Origin: CAZPAH01 sp964584495
GTDB lineage: Bacteria > Krumholzibacteriota > Krumholzibacteriia > Krumholzibacteriales > Krumholzibacteriaceae
Assembly: GCA_964584495.1 (NCBI GenBank)
Contig: CAZPAH010000115.1
Location: forward strand, 1-8,938
Direction: 5' to 3'
Length of the DNA stretch: 8,938 nucleotides
Part shown: piece by piece, positions 1-7,503 of the stretch
Layout: each line of letters opens with the position of its first letter
How positions within the stretch are numbered: position 1 is the stretch's first letter
The notes under the pieces: model-generated
The model's input: only the letters and a program-made list of their open reading frames with translations
The model's database searches: none
Told to the model about the DNA's origin: nothing
Made by a program: the position numbers and the translations under genes

Positions 1-621
1 CGCCGCGAAACTGAAGAAGGACATGGTCTCGTTTTTCAATCCATAGATACTTATCGGGTTGGGAATAAATTGACCTTCCCTCGTCCTCGACCAGAGAAGA
101 ACCGGTTCGCTGAGGACGAATCTTCCCGTATCGAATGATGCGACGACGAGGTCTATGTCCTCTACGACCGAGTAGTCGTGCTGGTTCTGTATGAGACCAA
201 CCAGCGTCTTTTTCCTGCGATTCATATCTTCCAGCCTGATCGTCAGAAGGTACGATCCAGGATCGACGCTGCATGAATCGGAAATAAATATGAAGCTGGC
301 AAGGTCGGTCCCGGAAGGGGGCGACTCCCTCGAATCGCGGACGATCCTTCCTCTATCGTAGATCGTTTCCTCGCCGTCCCTTAGAAGCAGCCTTACGCTC
401 ACAGAAGCGGTGTAGCCGCCTTCCACGAGCTTGTATTCGAGCTCCCTCGTAGGCACTGCTATCTGGAAAAGTTCTAGAGTGTTACCGGATTTGAGAGGCA
501 GAGATACGACGTCGACGAAGAACTCGAAATCACCCTCACCCCTGAGGGCCTGTCCTCTAACTTCCCCGGCGAATCCAAGAAGAGCAACCAGCAATAGAGG
601 AACAAGGTTAAATTTTCTCAT
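1..621 (-). CDS. GWxTD-like exported protein, N-terminal part (3' end outside window)
   Basis: An open frame of 207 codons starts at the ATG at 621-619 and runs off the left edge without a stop. The first residues (MRKFNLVPLLLVALLGFAG) form a typical Sec signal peptide, with likely cleavage after VRG at about residue 23. The mature part begins with a beta-rich pattern (DFEFFVDVV, then LELFQIAVPTRELEY, then alternating hydrophobic strands). This resembles the N-terminal half of GWxTD-domain proteins, which are exported proteins of unknown function in FCB-type and related bacteria. The diagnostic GWxTD motif would lie beyond the window, so the family name is tentative. The start is supported by the signal peptide and a weak AGG eight bases upstream. 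The gene follows the PorV-like gene by 36 bp in the same reading frame, separated by its TAA, and is probably translated from the same mRNA. It is certainly a gene; its function is unknown. Confidence 0.6.
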   Translation of the reverse strand, partial: MRKFNLVPLLLVALLGFAGEVRGQALRGEGDFEFFVDVVSLPLKSGNTLELFQIAVPTRELEYKLVEGGYTASVSVRLLLRDGEETIYDRGRIVRDSRESPPSGTDLASFIFISDSCSVDPGSYLLTIRLEDMNRRKKTLVGLIQNQHDYSVVEDIDLVVASFDTGRFVLSEPVLLWSRTREGQFIPNPISIYGLKNETMSFFSFAA

Positions 622-657
622 TATGACAACCTGGTTTCTCCCGTCGTTCAACGCCTC

Positions 658-1599
658 TTAGTAGCTGAAATTCAGAGTCACCCGGTGGGCATGTCCCAGA
701 TATCCCAGATCTTCCCACGCATAATCGAAACCCAGATCCGAAGTCTGGCTGGTATCCACCCTGAATCCGAGCCCCCATGCCAGTCCCTGCGAATCGTAAT
801 CGATGTTGTACCCGGAACGCATGTAGAAAAACTGGTTGAAAGCGTACTCCATGCCGACATTCATCCTCTCCTTGTTATCGGAGGGATGGGAAAATTCGCC
901 GGCGGCGAGAAGCGCGTGCGCCCCCCGCCTGTAAGCATCGACGCTGAGACCGACCTTGAACAGGGTAGGCAGCTTCGATGAACGATCGTCGAAATCAACC
1001 TCTCCCCCGAGAGACTGAATCATCATGCCGAGCTTCATCCCCTGAATGCCTATCCTGTAAAGGAGCCCGAAATCGAATGCCATCGTCTCGACGCTCTTGT
1101 CGGCCAGCCCCATATGGATGAAGTGTCCGGTGAATCCCGCCGAGAACTTGTCCGTGAAATACATCGCGTAGGACAGTCCGAACGACATGTCACCCGCGTC
1201 GAAGAACCGCTTGGTGCCCTGCGGCTGGTATATCGTTCTCTCCTCCTGAGGATCCATTGTCAGCGCCCGCGCGCAGATCCCGAAGGTTCCCGGCAGATAG
1301 GGCGACGTGAAGACGGCTCCGGCAAAGTAGATATCGATATCCGCCGGCCATACAACCGAGTTGAGCGTAACCTGCGTTCTGCTCAGCTCGACCATTCCCG
1401 CCGGGTTCCAGTACATGGCGGTCGCATCGTTCGCCACCGCTGTAAAAGCGCTGCCCATACCCGCCGCCCTGGCGGAGGTGCCTATCTTCAGGAACTGGGC
1501 CGCATATGTACCGACTTTCTCGAACGGCTGCGTCCCAGCCTGAATGACGGCAGGTATCGCCAGCAGTATAACGAATCCTAGAACCACCTTGCGCTTCAT
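658..1599 (-). CDS. PorV/PorQ family outer-membrane beta-barrel protein
   Basis: This 313-aa protein has a signal peptide (MKRKVVLGFVILLAIPAVIQA, likely cleaved after residue 21). The hallmark N-terminal motifs of the PorV/PorQ (UPF0164) family follow: FLKIGTSARAAGMG at residues 36-49 and NDATAMYWNPAG at residues 57-68. The rest alternates in amphipathic beta strands and ends in an aromatic residue (TLNFSY), as expected for an outer-membrane barrel. The length fits the family. In Bacteroidota type 9 secretion, PorV is the barrel that carries cargo bearing a C-terminal sorting domain to the attachment complex; many FCB genomes hold several PorV-like genes beside secreted proteins of unknown function. 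Here it lies 37 bp after a protein with such a C-terminal domain, which supports a cargo or partner relation (inference). The longest frame starts at a GTG at 1602, but the ATG at 1599 is preferred because AGGAGGT lies six bases upstream of it. Confidence 0.88.
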   Translation of the reverse strand: MKRKVVLGFVILLAIPAVIQAGTQPFEKVGTYAAQFLKIGTSARAAGMGSAFTAVANDATAMYWNPAGMVELSRTQVTLNSVVWPADIDIYFAGAVFTSPYLPGTFGICARALTMDPQEERTIYQPQGTKRFFDAGDMSFGLSYAMYFTDKFSAGFTGHFIHMGLADKSVETMAFDFGLLYRIGIQGMKLGMMIQSLGGEVDFDDRSSKLPTLFKVGLSVDAYRRGAHALLAAGEFSHPSDNKERMNVGMEYAFNQFFYMRSGYNIDYDSQGLAWGLGFRVDTSQTSDLGFDYAWEDLGYLGHAHRVTLNFSY

Positions 1600-1605
1600 C
1601 ACGGG

Positions 1606-1612
1606 ACCTCCT
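1606..1612 (-). promoter_or_regulatory. Ribosome-binding site of the PorV-like gene
   Basis: A perfect AGGAGGT lies six bases before the ATG at 1599 and only three before the GTG at 1602. The spacing favours the ATG. It falls in the 37-bp gap after the stop of secreted protein A. Confidence 0.8.
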
Positions 1613-1636
1613 GGAAAAATTTTCTCCGTCGATAAC

Positions 1637-3034
1637 TCACCTTATCACTACAAACTTGCCGATTACTCTATCGAATCTACTATCTTCGGGCTCTACCGCG
1701 AACATATAAACACCGCTGGTCACATCCTGCCCGTTCCTCGAAACCAGGTTCCACGGCAACGTGCCGTGGCCGTTCGTTCCATCGTGAGACAGCGTCTCTA
1801 CCAGGTCCCCGGACAGTGTGAAGATACGGACCGTATTCCTGCAGGCGGGGAGGTTTCTGAACTCGACTTTGATCCCGGTGGGATCGTCCATGTTCGGCTC
1901 CAGCTTGCTGGGTTCGAGAGAGGCCGCCGTCGCCGGATTGGGAACGACGTACACTTTATCCGCGTCGAATTCCTCCGCTTCCTGGGAATCGGAGAGGGGA
2001 ATCACGAATTGGAAGTTCGATGACGGATCACCGAATTTACCTACCCTCGCAGGCTGCCCCCCCACGATGACATGATCGTATGCCGTTACCGAATAAAAAT
2101 AATTCATCCCGTTATGAACATCGTAATCTATATACTTGTAATACTGCAATCCCCCCTCGAAGCCGAGGTTGAACCTAGCCAGCGCCTCGATCGTGTCGCA
2201 CTCGACGTCCGTCAACCCGGGAGGGCACGGAACGGTGTCGAGAGGAAAATACCAGACATTCTCCTCGAACATCTTGATGAGCGCTTCCTTGTTCGAGAGA
2301 TAGGTCAACGGTTCGTACTGCCAGCCGTCGCCGGGATTGTTCCCCCAAGGCGTTTGGAAGCCGTTATCGGGGTTGATCCCGTTTATAAGATCCCGCTCTT
2401 CCAGAAGCTGCCAGAGCTCCCTGCTCGGTCCGCTGAGAACCGACGTTCCCAGCGGCCTGTCCCAGCCATCCGCTCTCCACAGCCTGTAACCTTCGAAATC
2501 GAGCTGAAGTGTGCTCACATCGGGCGTAACCTCGCTGAAGTTATCCCATAGGAGAACGATCTTGTGATCGCCGGGAAGGACTCTCAGATTCGGAGGTGGA
2601 GGAGCCGATCCGACAAGCCAGTTGACCTGCCTCTCCTTACCGTCGACGCCTGTCTGAAAATCAACGAATGAGGCTCCGCCTTTCGGACATGTGTTGTCTT
2701 CCCAAAGCTGGAGCTCCTGCCGGCAGTCGTTGTTGATCCACAGGATCTCCCCGCGGGCCGCGGACAGCAACTCTAGATTGACATCGCACGAGTCGGGGTC
2801 TCTTCCCGAAACAGGTCCCGGGAGAGGATATTCCCGGCCGTCGACTCCCGTCAGGGAGTTGCCGTCGATATCGAACCAGTTTCCGTCGAAGGCCATCGCC
2901 GCGCTCGCGGCGGAGGTGAGCATCCCCTCGAGGCCCTCACCCGCGACGAAAGCGACCTGCAGGATCATCATGCTGTCGGGCAGCAGTTCCCTGAAAGGTC
3001 CCGTCGCCATCATCATCCTGTAATCGCGGGGCAC
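1637..3034 (-). repeat. Paralogous copy 1 of an ancient tandem duplication (partner at 7541-8932)
   Basis: The C-terminal 1.4 kb of protein A corresponds to nearly the whole visible part of protein B. Conservation is at protein level, whereas the DNA differs at many third codon positions. The duplication is therefore old, not a recent repeat. Confidence 0.8.
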
Positions 3035-4129
3035 TTCCTGGTTACGATCTTTCTGGTCCTTCGACATCAGCTCGTAGCGTTGAAAATCGTTGTCGGGATC
3101 GCCCCCGTTCTCGTACGGCTGATCGCCGGAGAAGTTCTGATATGATGTGAGGCCGACGGTCCGCGGCGCGTTGTCTCCCAAAGGATCGACGTCATGTCCC
3201 AGGAAGATGATTCCGAAATAACCCGTGCACTGCCCCTCATCACCGTCCTTGTCGTAGAAGTAAGCTACGCTGAGCCTGATGGGAACCTGGCGTTCCCCTT
3301 TCTGCGCGCACCTGATACCTTCGAACAGCGCCGTGCAGTCATCCGTCCAGTATTCTTCCCTGTCTCTCTGGCCGGCGTCGCCGTCGGCGAAGAATCCGAC
3401 GTAAATATCCTCGATGATATCGGTTCCGTAGTTCTTGATCTTGTATTCGACACCGACGAAATTGTAGAACTGAGGCTCCTCCCACTGGTAACTCTCCTGC
3501 CTTACGAAGAGATGCAGCGGGGTATGCTCGGGGTAAATCTGCTGCGCGGTCACGTTGTCGTCTGTGAACCAGCAGGTGAACATCTGGTTTCCGATCGCCC
3601 CGAAATCCTCGTCTATCTTTCCGTCCCCGTCATCGTCCACACCGTTCTGCCAGTCTTCGTCGATCAGACCGTCCTTGTCGTCATCGGCTGGACTCGGCAT
3701 CCTCGCTCCGTTGCGGATACCCTCGAACGCCTTGTATATTATCGCATTCGGGTCCTCGTTGCCGGGAGGTCTGAACTCGATATCATACGCGGCGGTCGAA
3801 ACGACCGGTATGCCGCCCTTCTTCGCTCCAATCCACAGACCCGCGATATAGAGGTACTCGACGCCAGAGTTGGCGGGCCACTGAGCCGATGGATATTCGG
3901 CCGTAGGCCAGTTCGAGCTCGGATACGATCCGAAGCATCCCCAGTTCGTGACATGCATCTGAAGGTTTCCAACGTTATGGATTCCTGACCCGTCAAAAAC
4001 CCACGTCCGCTCCATCTGCTTGATCTTGTCGTTCCATTCCGCGCTCTCGTTCCTCGCGAACGCAGGGGAATACAGCGTGAAGCCCAGAAGCACGGCCACC
4101 ATAAGCGTTATAAGCATTTTTCGAAGCAT
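1637..4129 (-). CDS. Large secreted protein A with EF-hand-like loops, FN3-like domain and FlgD-Ig/T9SS-type C-terminal domain
   Basis: This 830-aa protein of unknown function begins with a clear signal peptide (MLRKMLITLMVAVLLGFTL, likely cleaved after AFA, residue 25). The N-terminal region carries the segment EYLYIAGLWIGAKKGG (about residues 91-106), then two Asp-rich DxDxDG-like loops at residues 149-159 and 165-175. A proline stretch (APPPPNL, from about 509) opens an Ig/FN3-like domain (strand WDN, FEGYRLWRA, later YFYSVTAYD) with a long internal insert containing CPPGLTDVEC. Residues 722-830 form a FlgD-Ig/T9SS type A-like tail (VYVVPNPA, RIFTLSGDLVETL, LPWNLVSRNGQDVTSGVY, ending GKFVVIR). 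Such tails are outer-membrane sorting or anchoring signals in FCB bacteria. It lies between the TonB receptor and the PorV-like gene and is paralogous to protein B. The start is the ATG at 4129, not the one at 4147, because GGAGGT lies six bases upstream of it and the signal peptide then begins properly. The role may be surface binding or complex assembly (inference). Confidence 0.85.
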   Translation of the reverse strand: MLRKMLITLMVAVLLGFTLYSPAFARNESAEWNDKIKQMERTWVFDGSGIHNVGNLQMHVTNWGCFGSYPSSNWPTAEYPSAQWPANSGVEYLYIAGLWIGAKKGGIPVVSTAAYDIEFRPPGNEDPNAIIYKAFEGIRNGARMPSPADDDKDGLIDEDWQNGVDDDGDGKIDEDFGAIGNQMFTCWFTDDNVTAQQIYPEHTPLHLFVRQESYQWEEPQFYNFVGVEYKIKNYGTDIIEDIYVGFFADGDAGQRDREEYWTDDCTALFEGIRCAQKGERQVPIRLSVAYFYDKDGDEGQCTGYFGIIFLGHDVDPLGDNAPRTVGLTSYQNFSGDQPYENGGDPDNDFQRYELMSKDQKDRNQEVPRDYRMMMATGPFRELLPDSMMILQVAFVAGEGLEGMLTSAASAAMAFDGNWFDIDGNSLTGVDGREYPLPGPVSGRDPDSCDVNLELLSAARGEILWINNDCRQELQLWEDNTCPKGGASFVDFQTGVDGKERQVNWLVGSAPPPPNLRVLPGDHKIVLLWDNFSEVTPDVSTLQLDFEGYRLWRADGWDRPLGTSVLSGPSRELWQLLEERDLINGINPDNGFQTPWGNNPGDGWQYEPLTYLSNKEALIKMFEENVWYFPLDTVPCPPGLTDVECDTIEALARFNLGFEGGLQYYKYIDYDVHNGMNYFYSVTAYDHVIVGGQPARVGKFGDPSSNFQFVIPLSDSQEAEEFDADKVYVVPNPATAASLEPSKLEPNMDDPTGIKVEFRNLPACRNTVRIFTLSGDLVETLSHDGTNGHGTLPWNLVSRNGQDVTSGVYMFAVEPEDSRFDRVIGKFVVIR
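3605..3685 (-). other. Two tandem calcium-loop-like motifs in secreted protein A
   Basis: Within protein A, residues 149-159 (DDDKDGLIDED) and 165-175 (DDDGDGKIDED) are two copies of a DxDxDG-type loop separated by a short WQNGV linker. Such Asp/Gly loops occur in dockerin, thrombospondin type 3 and other extracellular EF-hand-like modules, where they bind calcium. Calcium binding here is inferred from the motif only. Confidence 0.65.
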
Positions 4130-4135
4130 CCGGAT

Positions 4136-4141
4136 ACCTCC
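4136..4141 (-). promoter_or_regulatory. Ribosome-binding site that fixes the start of secreted protein A
   Basis: GGAGGT lies six bases upstream of the ATG at 4129. It sits inside the longer frame that would start at 4147, so that extension (MVGGIR) is very probably untranslated. Confidence 0.8.
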
Positions 4142-4167
4142 AACCATCCTGCACCCTGAAACTTTAT

Positions 4168-7100
4168 CTAGAATTCAAATCCGAACCCAACCCTCCACTG
4201 CCTGTGCGCCGCCCATATCGTGGGATCGTTTATCGGCGTAAAATCATCGAGACCATCTTCGTCCAGGTCCTGAAGGTAGGCTCCTCCAAGCTGTCCGGTC
4301 TCCGTGTAATAAGCGCCGTTATCCATATTTGCATTCACCATGTTCGGGAAAATCGCCGGAGCCGTCCCGTTCGGCAGAAGCTGGTCCTCGTCTAGAAGGT
4401 TTCTTCCCTCGAAGAATAGCGTAAGTTCCTGGCCGTAGATATTGAACTTCTTCCTCCCCTGGAGGTTGATTATATGAGTCTGGTCCAACCTCTCCGAGTT
4501 CTCGTTGAGTGGATCCTGCCTACGGGCGTAACGGTCCCAGGGCGTCCATGGCAGACCGCTTCCGAAGGAATATACTATCGTGGCCCCCCACTTGTTCTCG
4601 TCCTGCAGCCTGACTGTCACGTTAAGAGTATGTCTCTGATCCCAGTCGAGGGGCATCTCCTGGGTCGGAAGATGTGTCAAACCCTCCGCCGAGACGCCGA
4701 AATCGGCATCCGACGCAACGCCGTCCGCATAGGAGAAGGTGTACGAAATCTCTCCTCCGATATGATTGCTGAGGGCCTTATCCACGGATATCTCCAGTCC
4801 TCTCGAAGAGGCATAAGTCCTGTTGATGTACCTGTACCCGGTCAATCCCAGGTTCTCGTCGGTGACCCTGGTCGAGGAGATCAGTCCATAGATATCCTTG
4901 TTGAAGACGACGAAGTTACCCGCGATCGTCTCTGTAAACTGGTGGGATACGCCCGCCTGGTAGGAAACGGTAAGCTCCTCGTCAAGATCGGGATTCCCAA
5001 GAATACCCGCTCCTCCTATCATGTCCTGTGTATGGAACAGGTAGGTCCTGCTAGGCCACTGCGTGAACCTTCCGTAATGGAAATGGAACTTGTCCCTCTC
5101 GGTGATAGGGAAGGCGAACCCGAGCCTGGGGCTTATCTGGAACTTGTACTTCTCGATTGTCGGATCGATCTCGGAGCTGGATATAAGGATATCGGTGTTG
5201 TTGCCGGGCGAGAAGAAATCGACCCTCACCCCTCCGTTCACGACCATCCCTTCGTATTCCCACTTGTCTTGAACGTAGTATGCCGCTTCCGGGTTGAAAT
5301 TGTGGAAGATATTGGAGCTCAAACCCTGCTTGAAGGTACCGTCTTCCTGTGGGCGCAGATTGCCGGGATAGTTGATCTGAAGATCGTTCAGATCATTATA
5401 GATGAACTGAATACCCGTTTTGAATCTGTGGTTGTTCCATTTCTGGGATGTGATATCGGCCTTGAGCGTATATATAACGGAGGTCCTGTCCCTGTACTGT
5501 GGATAATCGTAGGCCGTGAGGAAGAAGGGATACTCGGGGTCGGTATAATAGACTGTGTTGCTCACTCCTCCGAACTGGAAGGTTCCCCCGGGAAGTATAA
5601 CGGGCTGACCCGCGGTAAGGTACTCCGAGGGATCCTTGCCGTTAACGGAGTAGAACCTGTCGAACTGCGATCTGCTCAAGTTTATCGTATACAGAACGTC
5701 GTCGCTGATATTGTGGTTCAGAGCCAGCTTTATCTGAAGGTTGTCGTCCGTTCTGGTACCCGTGCGGCTGGCCGAGTTGAAATAGACATAGCTGGAATCA
5801 TCCCTGAAATGGCTGAACTTGCTGTCCGGATTCTGGAACCCCTCGAACAGCATTTTCGATTCTTTCCTGACCTCTTGCCCGTTCTCGTCGAGGATCTGCT
5901 CTTCCCAGATTATCTCGACTTCCTCGCCGTAAATATTCTCCGCCATCCTCGCGTAGAAATTCTCGTACCTCAGAATGTACGACCCCGCTCCGGGGTTGTT
6001 CGGATCCCTGACCTTGTCGTAGACGACGATCGGATAAATATAGTTACGTCTCTGCTCGAGCGAATGGACATAGGTGTCGGAGTAGGGAAGCTCCCTTTCC
6101 AGCCACGGTCCGTAATAGAAGCTTACGTACTGTCCGAAGGCCCTCGCATCCTCGGAGAGACTCTCGCGGCTCGCCCGGAGGGTCATGAACCTGTATATCT
6201 TCTGAACATATCCCTCGAGATTCCAGTTGTGGATATATCCCTGATTCTTCGCATGCGAGAAGATCGCCTCGCCGATGACCTTCAGCCCCGGCTTGATCGA
6301 ATAGGCCAGCTTACCCTGCACGTTGTAGCTCTCGCTCGATCTGTCGGAAAACTTGACCAGATCGTTGAACCACGTATGCTCTTCCCTCGGTACTATCGTC
6401 CAGTTCTCGCCGTCGGAGAAGTCGGCCTCCCCCGAGAGGTAGAAGGTCAGGTTTTCGATCGGTGTGGGCCCTCCGAAGCCTATGCCCACCCTGTCGTAGT
6501 TCGTGTATGTCTTGTCTTTGCGGCCGAAATCGTCGGTCATGAACCTGACCTGTCCCTCGAACGTCCTGCCGCCCTCCCTCGTGCTGAGGTTCACGATGGC
6601 GGACTGTGCGTTTCCGTATTCGGCGTCCATCCCGCCGGTGATCACTTCGCTGTTGGCGGTGCCGAGCATCCCGACCGATATCATTCCTCCGCCTAGAGGA
6701 TCATCGACCGGAACGCCGTCGATCTGGAACTGGACCTCGCCGTCACGACCTCCGCGGACGTGAAGCTCGTCACCCGTTTTGATCATCCCGGCCTTAAGCG
6801 CAATCGCATCCACGACATCGTCCACCGGCAGCTCCTCCAGCTCGTCGCTGCTTACGCGGTGCTTTACATCACTGTCCGTGACTTCGATCTGCTTATATTC
6901 GGCCTCAACGACGATTTCCTGGGTCTCTCCCACGATCTGCTCCACCAATCTGAACTCGACTTCGGCGGTTTGTCCGGCGTTGACCCTGACTCCGGGCTTC
7001 TCCTCCACCTTATACCCCATCATCATCACCTTGACCGTGTAGCTTCCCACCGGCACTCCAGTAATGGTGAACGTACCGTCATTCAGCGTCATGCCTCCCA

Positions 7101-7275
7101 TGGTGGTCCCGGCAAGGACGACATTTGCGTATGGAAGCGGATTGCCTGTTTTGGCCTCGAGCACCTTCCCGCTTATCCTTCCCGTCTGCGCCAGTGCGCT
7201 GGAAGTCGAAAAAGCCAGGATAAGAGTAGTTGACAGTAGCGGCACCAGAATCATGAACCTTGAGCGGATTTTCAT
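4168..7275 (-). CDS. TonB-dependent outer-membrane receptor with N-terminal carboxypeptidase-regulatory-like domain
   Basis: This 1035-aa protein has a signal peptide (likely cleaved after ALA, residue 29). A CarboxypepD_reg-like beta-sandwich follows at about residues 32-113 (GRISGKVLEAKTGNPLPYAN, NDGTFTITGVPVGSY). Next come a TonB-box-like segment (QEIVVEA, 119-125) and a plug domain from about 143 to 236 with LHVRGG, QIDGVPVDDP and GGMDAEYGNAQSAIVNLS. The remaining 800 or so residues form a 22-strand-type barrel, rich in aromatic, alternating strands and ending in GFGFEF with a terminal Phe. This is the SusC-like or CirA-like architecture for energy-dependent uptake through the outer membrane. 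No SusD-like gene lies next to it, so the ligand is unknown. The ATG at 7275 is supported by AAGGAG seven bases upstream. It is the first gene of the proposed operon, with protein A starting 38 bp after its TAG. A DLDEDGLDD loop lies near the C-terminus (residues 1003-1011). Confidence 0.93.
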   Translation of the reverse strand: MKIRSRFMILVPLLSTTLILAFSTSSALAQTGRISGKVLEAKTGNPLPYANVVLAGTTMGGMTLNDGTFTITGVPVGSYTVKVMMMGYKVEEKPGVRVNAGQTAEVEFRLVEQIVGETQEIVVEAEYKQIEVTDSDVKHRVSSDELEELPVDDVVDAIALKAGMIKTGDELHVRGGRDGEVQFQIDGVPVDDPLGGGMISVGMLGTANSEVITGGMDAEYGNAQSAIVNLSTREGGRTFEGQVRFMTDDFGRKDKTYTNYDRVGIGFGGPTPIENLTFYLSGEADFSDGENWTIVPREEHTWFNDLVKFSDRSSESYNVQGKLAYSIKPGLKVIGEAIFSHAKNQGYIHNWNLEGYVQKIYRFMTLRASRESLSEDARAFGQYVSFYYGPWLERELPYSDTYVHSLEQRRNYIYPIVVYDKVRDPNNPGAGSYILRYENFYARMAENIYGEEVEIIWEEQILDENGQEVRKESKMLFEGFQNPDSKFSHFRDDSSYVYFNSASRTGTRTDDNLQIKLALNHNISDDVLYTINLSRSQFDRFYSVNGKDPSEYLTAGQPVILPGGTFQFGGVSNTVYYTDPEYPFFLTAYDYPQYRDRTSVIYTLKADITSQKWNNHRFKTGIQFIYNDLNDLQINYPGNLRPQEDGTFKQGLSSNIFHNFNPEAAYYVQDKWEYEGMVVNGGVRVDFFSPGNNTDILISSSEIDPTIEKYKFQISPRLGFAFPITERDKFHFHYGRFTQWPSRTYLFHTQDMIGGAGILGNPDLDEELTVSYQAGVSHQFTETIAGNFVVFNKDIYGLISSTRVTDENLGLTGYRYINRTYASSRGLEISVDKALSNHIGGEISYTFSYADGVASDADFGVSAEGLTHLPTQEMPLDWDQRHTLNVTVRLQDENKWGATIVYSFGSGLPWTPWDRYARRQDPLNENSERLDQTHIINLQGRKKFNIYGQELTLFFEGRNLLDEDQLLPNGTAPAIFPNMVNANMDNGAYYTETGQLGGAYLQDLDEDGLDDFTPINDPTIWAAHRQWRVGFGFEF

Positions 7276-7392
7276 TTTTCTACTCCTTGCCCGATCGATT
7301 GCTTGAAGATCACCACTTTTCCACGCCCGGAAATCCGATTAAATACTATCTAAAAGATCCTATGTGGGGACTCTTACTCTCCTCTTTTTCCC
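7276..7392 (-). other. Leader (5' UTR) of the receptor operon
   Basis: If transcription starts about seven bases after the -10 box, the leader is about 117 nt. It is purine-rich at its start (GGGAAAAAGAGGAGAG) and AT-rich in the middle. I see no stable hairpin and no riboswitch class I can name. The start point is estimated from the promoter, not observed. Confidence 0.4.
7283..7288 (-). promoter_or_regulatory. Ribosome-binding site of the TonB-dependent receptor
   Basis: AAGGAG lies seven bases upstream of the ATG at 7275, a standard strong Shine-Dalgarno placement. Confidence 0.75.
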
Positions 7393-7398
7393 AAGCTC

Positions 7399-7427
7399 AA
7401 TATAAATATCCAACTTATTCGTGTCAA
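7399..7427 (-). promoter_or_regulatory. Sigma70-type promoter of the receptor operon
   Basis: A perfect -35 box TTGACA (7427-7422) and a -10 box TATATT (7404-7399) are separated by exactly 17 bases on the minus strand. They sit in the only long intergenic gap, just after a terminator and upstream of the TonB receptor. This is the expected place for the promoter of the four-gene run. No operator-like dyad overlapping it was recognised. Confidence 0.72.
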
Positions 7428-7446
7428 TCACTTTGCCCCAGCGGTT

Positions 7447-7491
7447 AAAAAAAGCTGAAACCCGGCCGCCGAACCTTCCCGCAGCCCGGTT
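7447..7491 (-). terminator. Rho-independent terminator after secreted protein B
   Basis: Read on the minus strand, AACCGGGCTGC can pair with GGCGGCCGGGTT around a loop of about ten bases, with one bulge on each side. A T7 tract follows five bases later (TCAGC then TTTTTTT). CAGC just before the T-tract can alternatively pair with GCTG of the 5' arm. It lies 50 bp after the stop of protein B and immediately before the receptor promoter, separating the two transcription units. Its strength is uncertain because the helix is imperfect. Confidence 0.65.
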
Positions 7492-7503
7492 GATCGTTGT
7501 CAC

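Larger units (their letters stand above)
1..7427 (-). other. Proposed operon: TonB receptor, secreted protein A, PorV-like barrel, GWxTD-like protein
   Basis: Four minus-strand genes follow one strong promoter with gaps of 38, 37 and 36 bp. The first three carry clear ribosome-binding sites (AAGGAG, GGAGGT, AGGAGGT). No terminator-like hairpin was found in the gaps, and the unit continues past the left edge. Co-transcription is inferred from spacing and orientation. Confidence 0.65.

Noticed and set aside
3194..3988. A 264-codon plus-strand frame opposite protein A
   Set aside because: It is fully covered by the well-supported minus-strand gene, has no ribosome-binding site or family resemblance, and looks like an antisense shadow.
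4130..4147. Upstream ATG adding MVGGIR to protein A
   Set aside because: Its first codons include the GGAGGT that serves the ATG at 4129, and the signal peptide is normal only from 4129.
4474..6696. A 740-codon open frame on the plus strand, antisense to the TonB receptor
   Set aside because: The receptor on the minus strand has clear domains, a signal peptide and a ribosome-binding site. The plus-strand translation shows no domain, signal peptide or plausible composition; it stays open because the receptor seldom uses the codons that create stops in that antisense frame.
7276..7392. A riboswitch or cobalamin-type leader before the TonB receptor
   Set aside because: TonB receptor leaders sometimes carry such elements, but I see no conserved core or strong hairpin; only short weak pairings such as CGGA-TT-TCCG are present.
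7260..7448. A 62-codon plus-strand frame in the intergenic gap
   Set aside because: It overlaps the receptor start, leader and promoter in antisense, lacks a good ribosome-binding site and shows no recognisable sequence.
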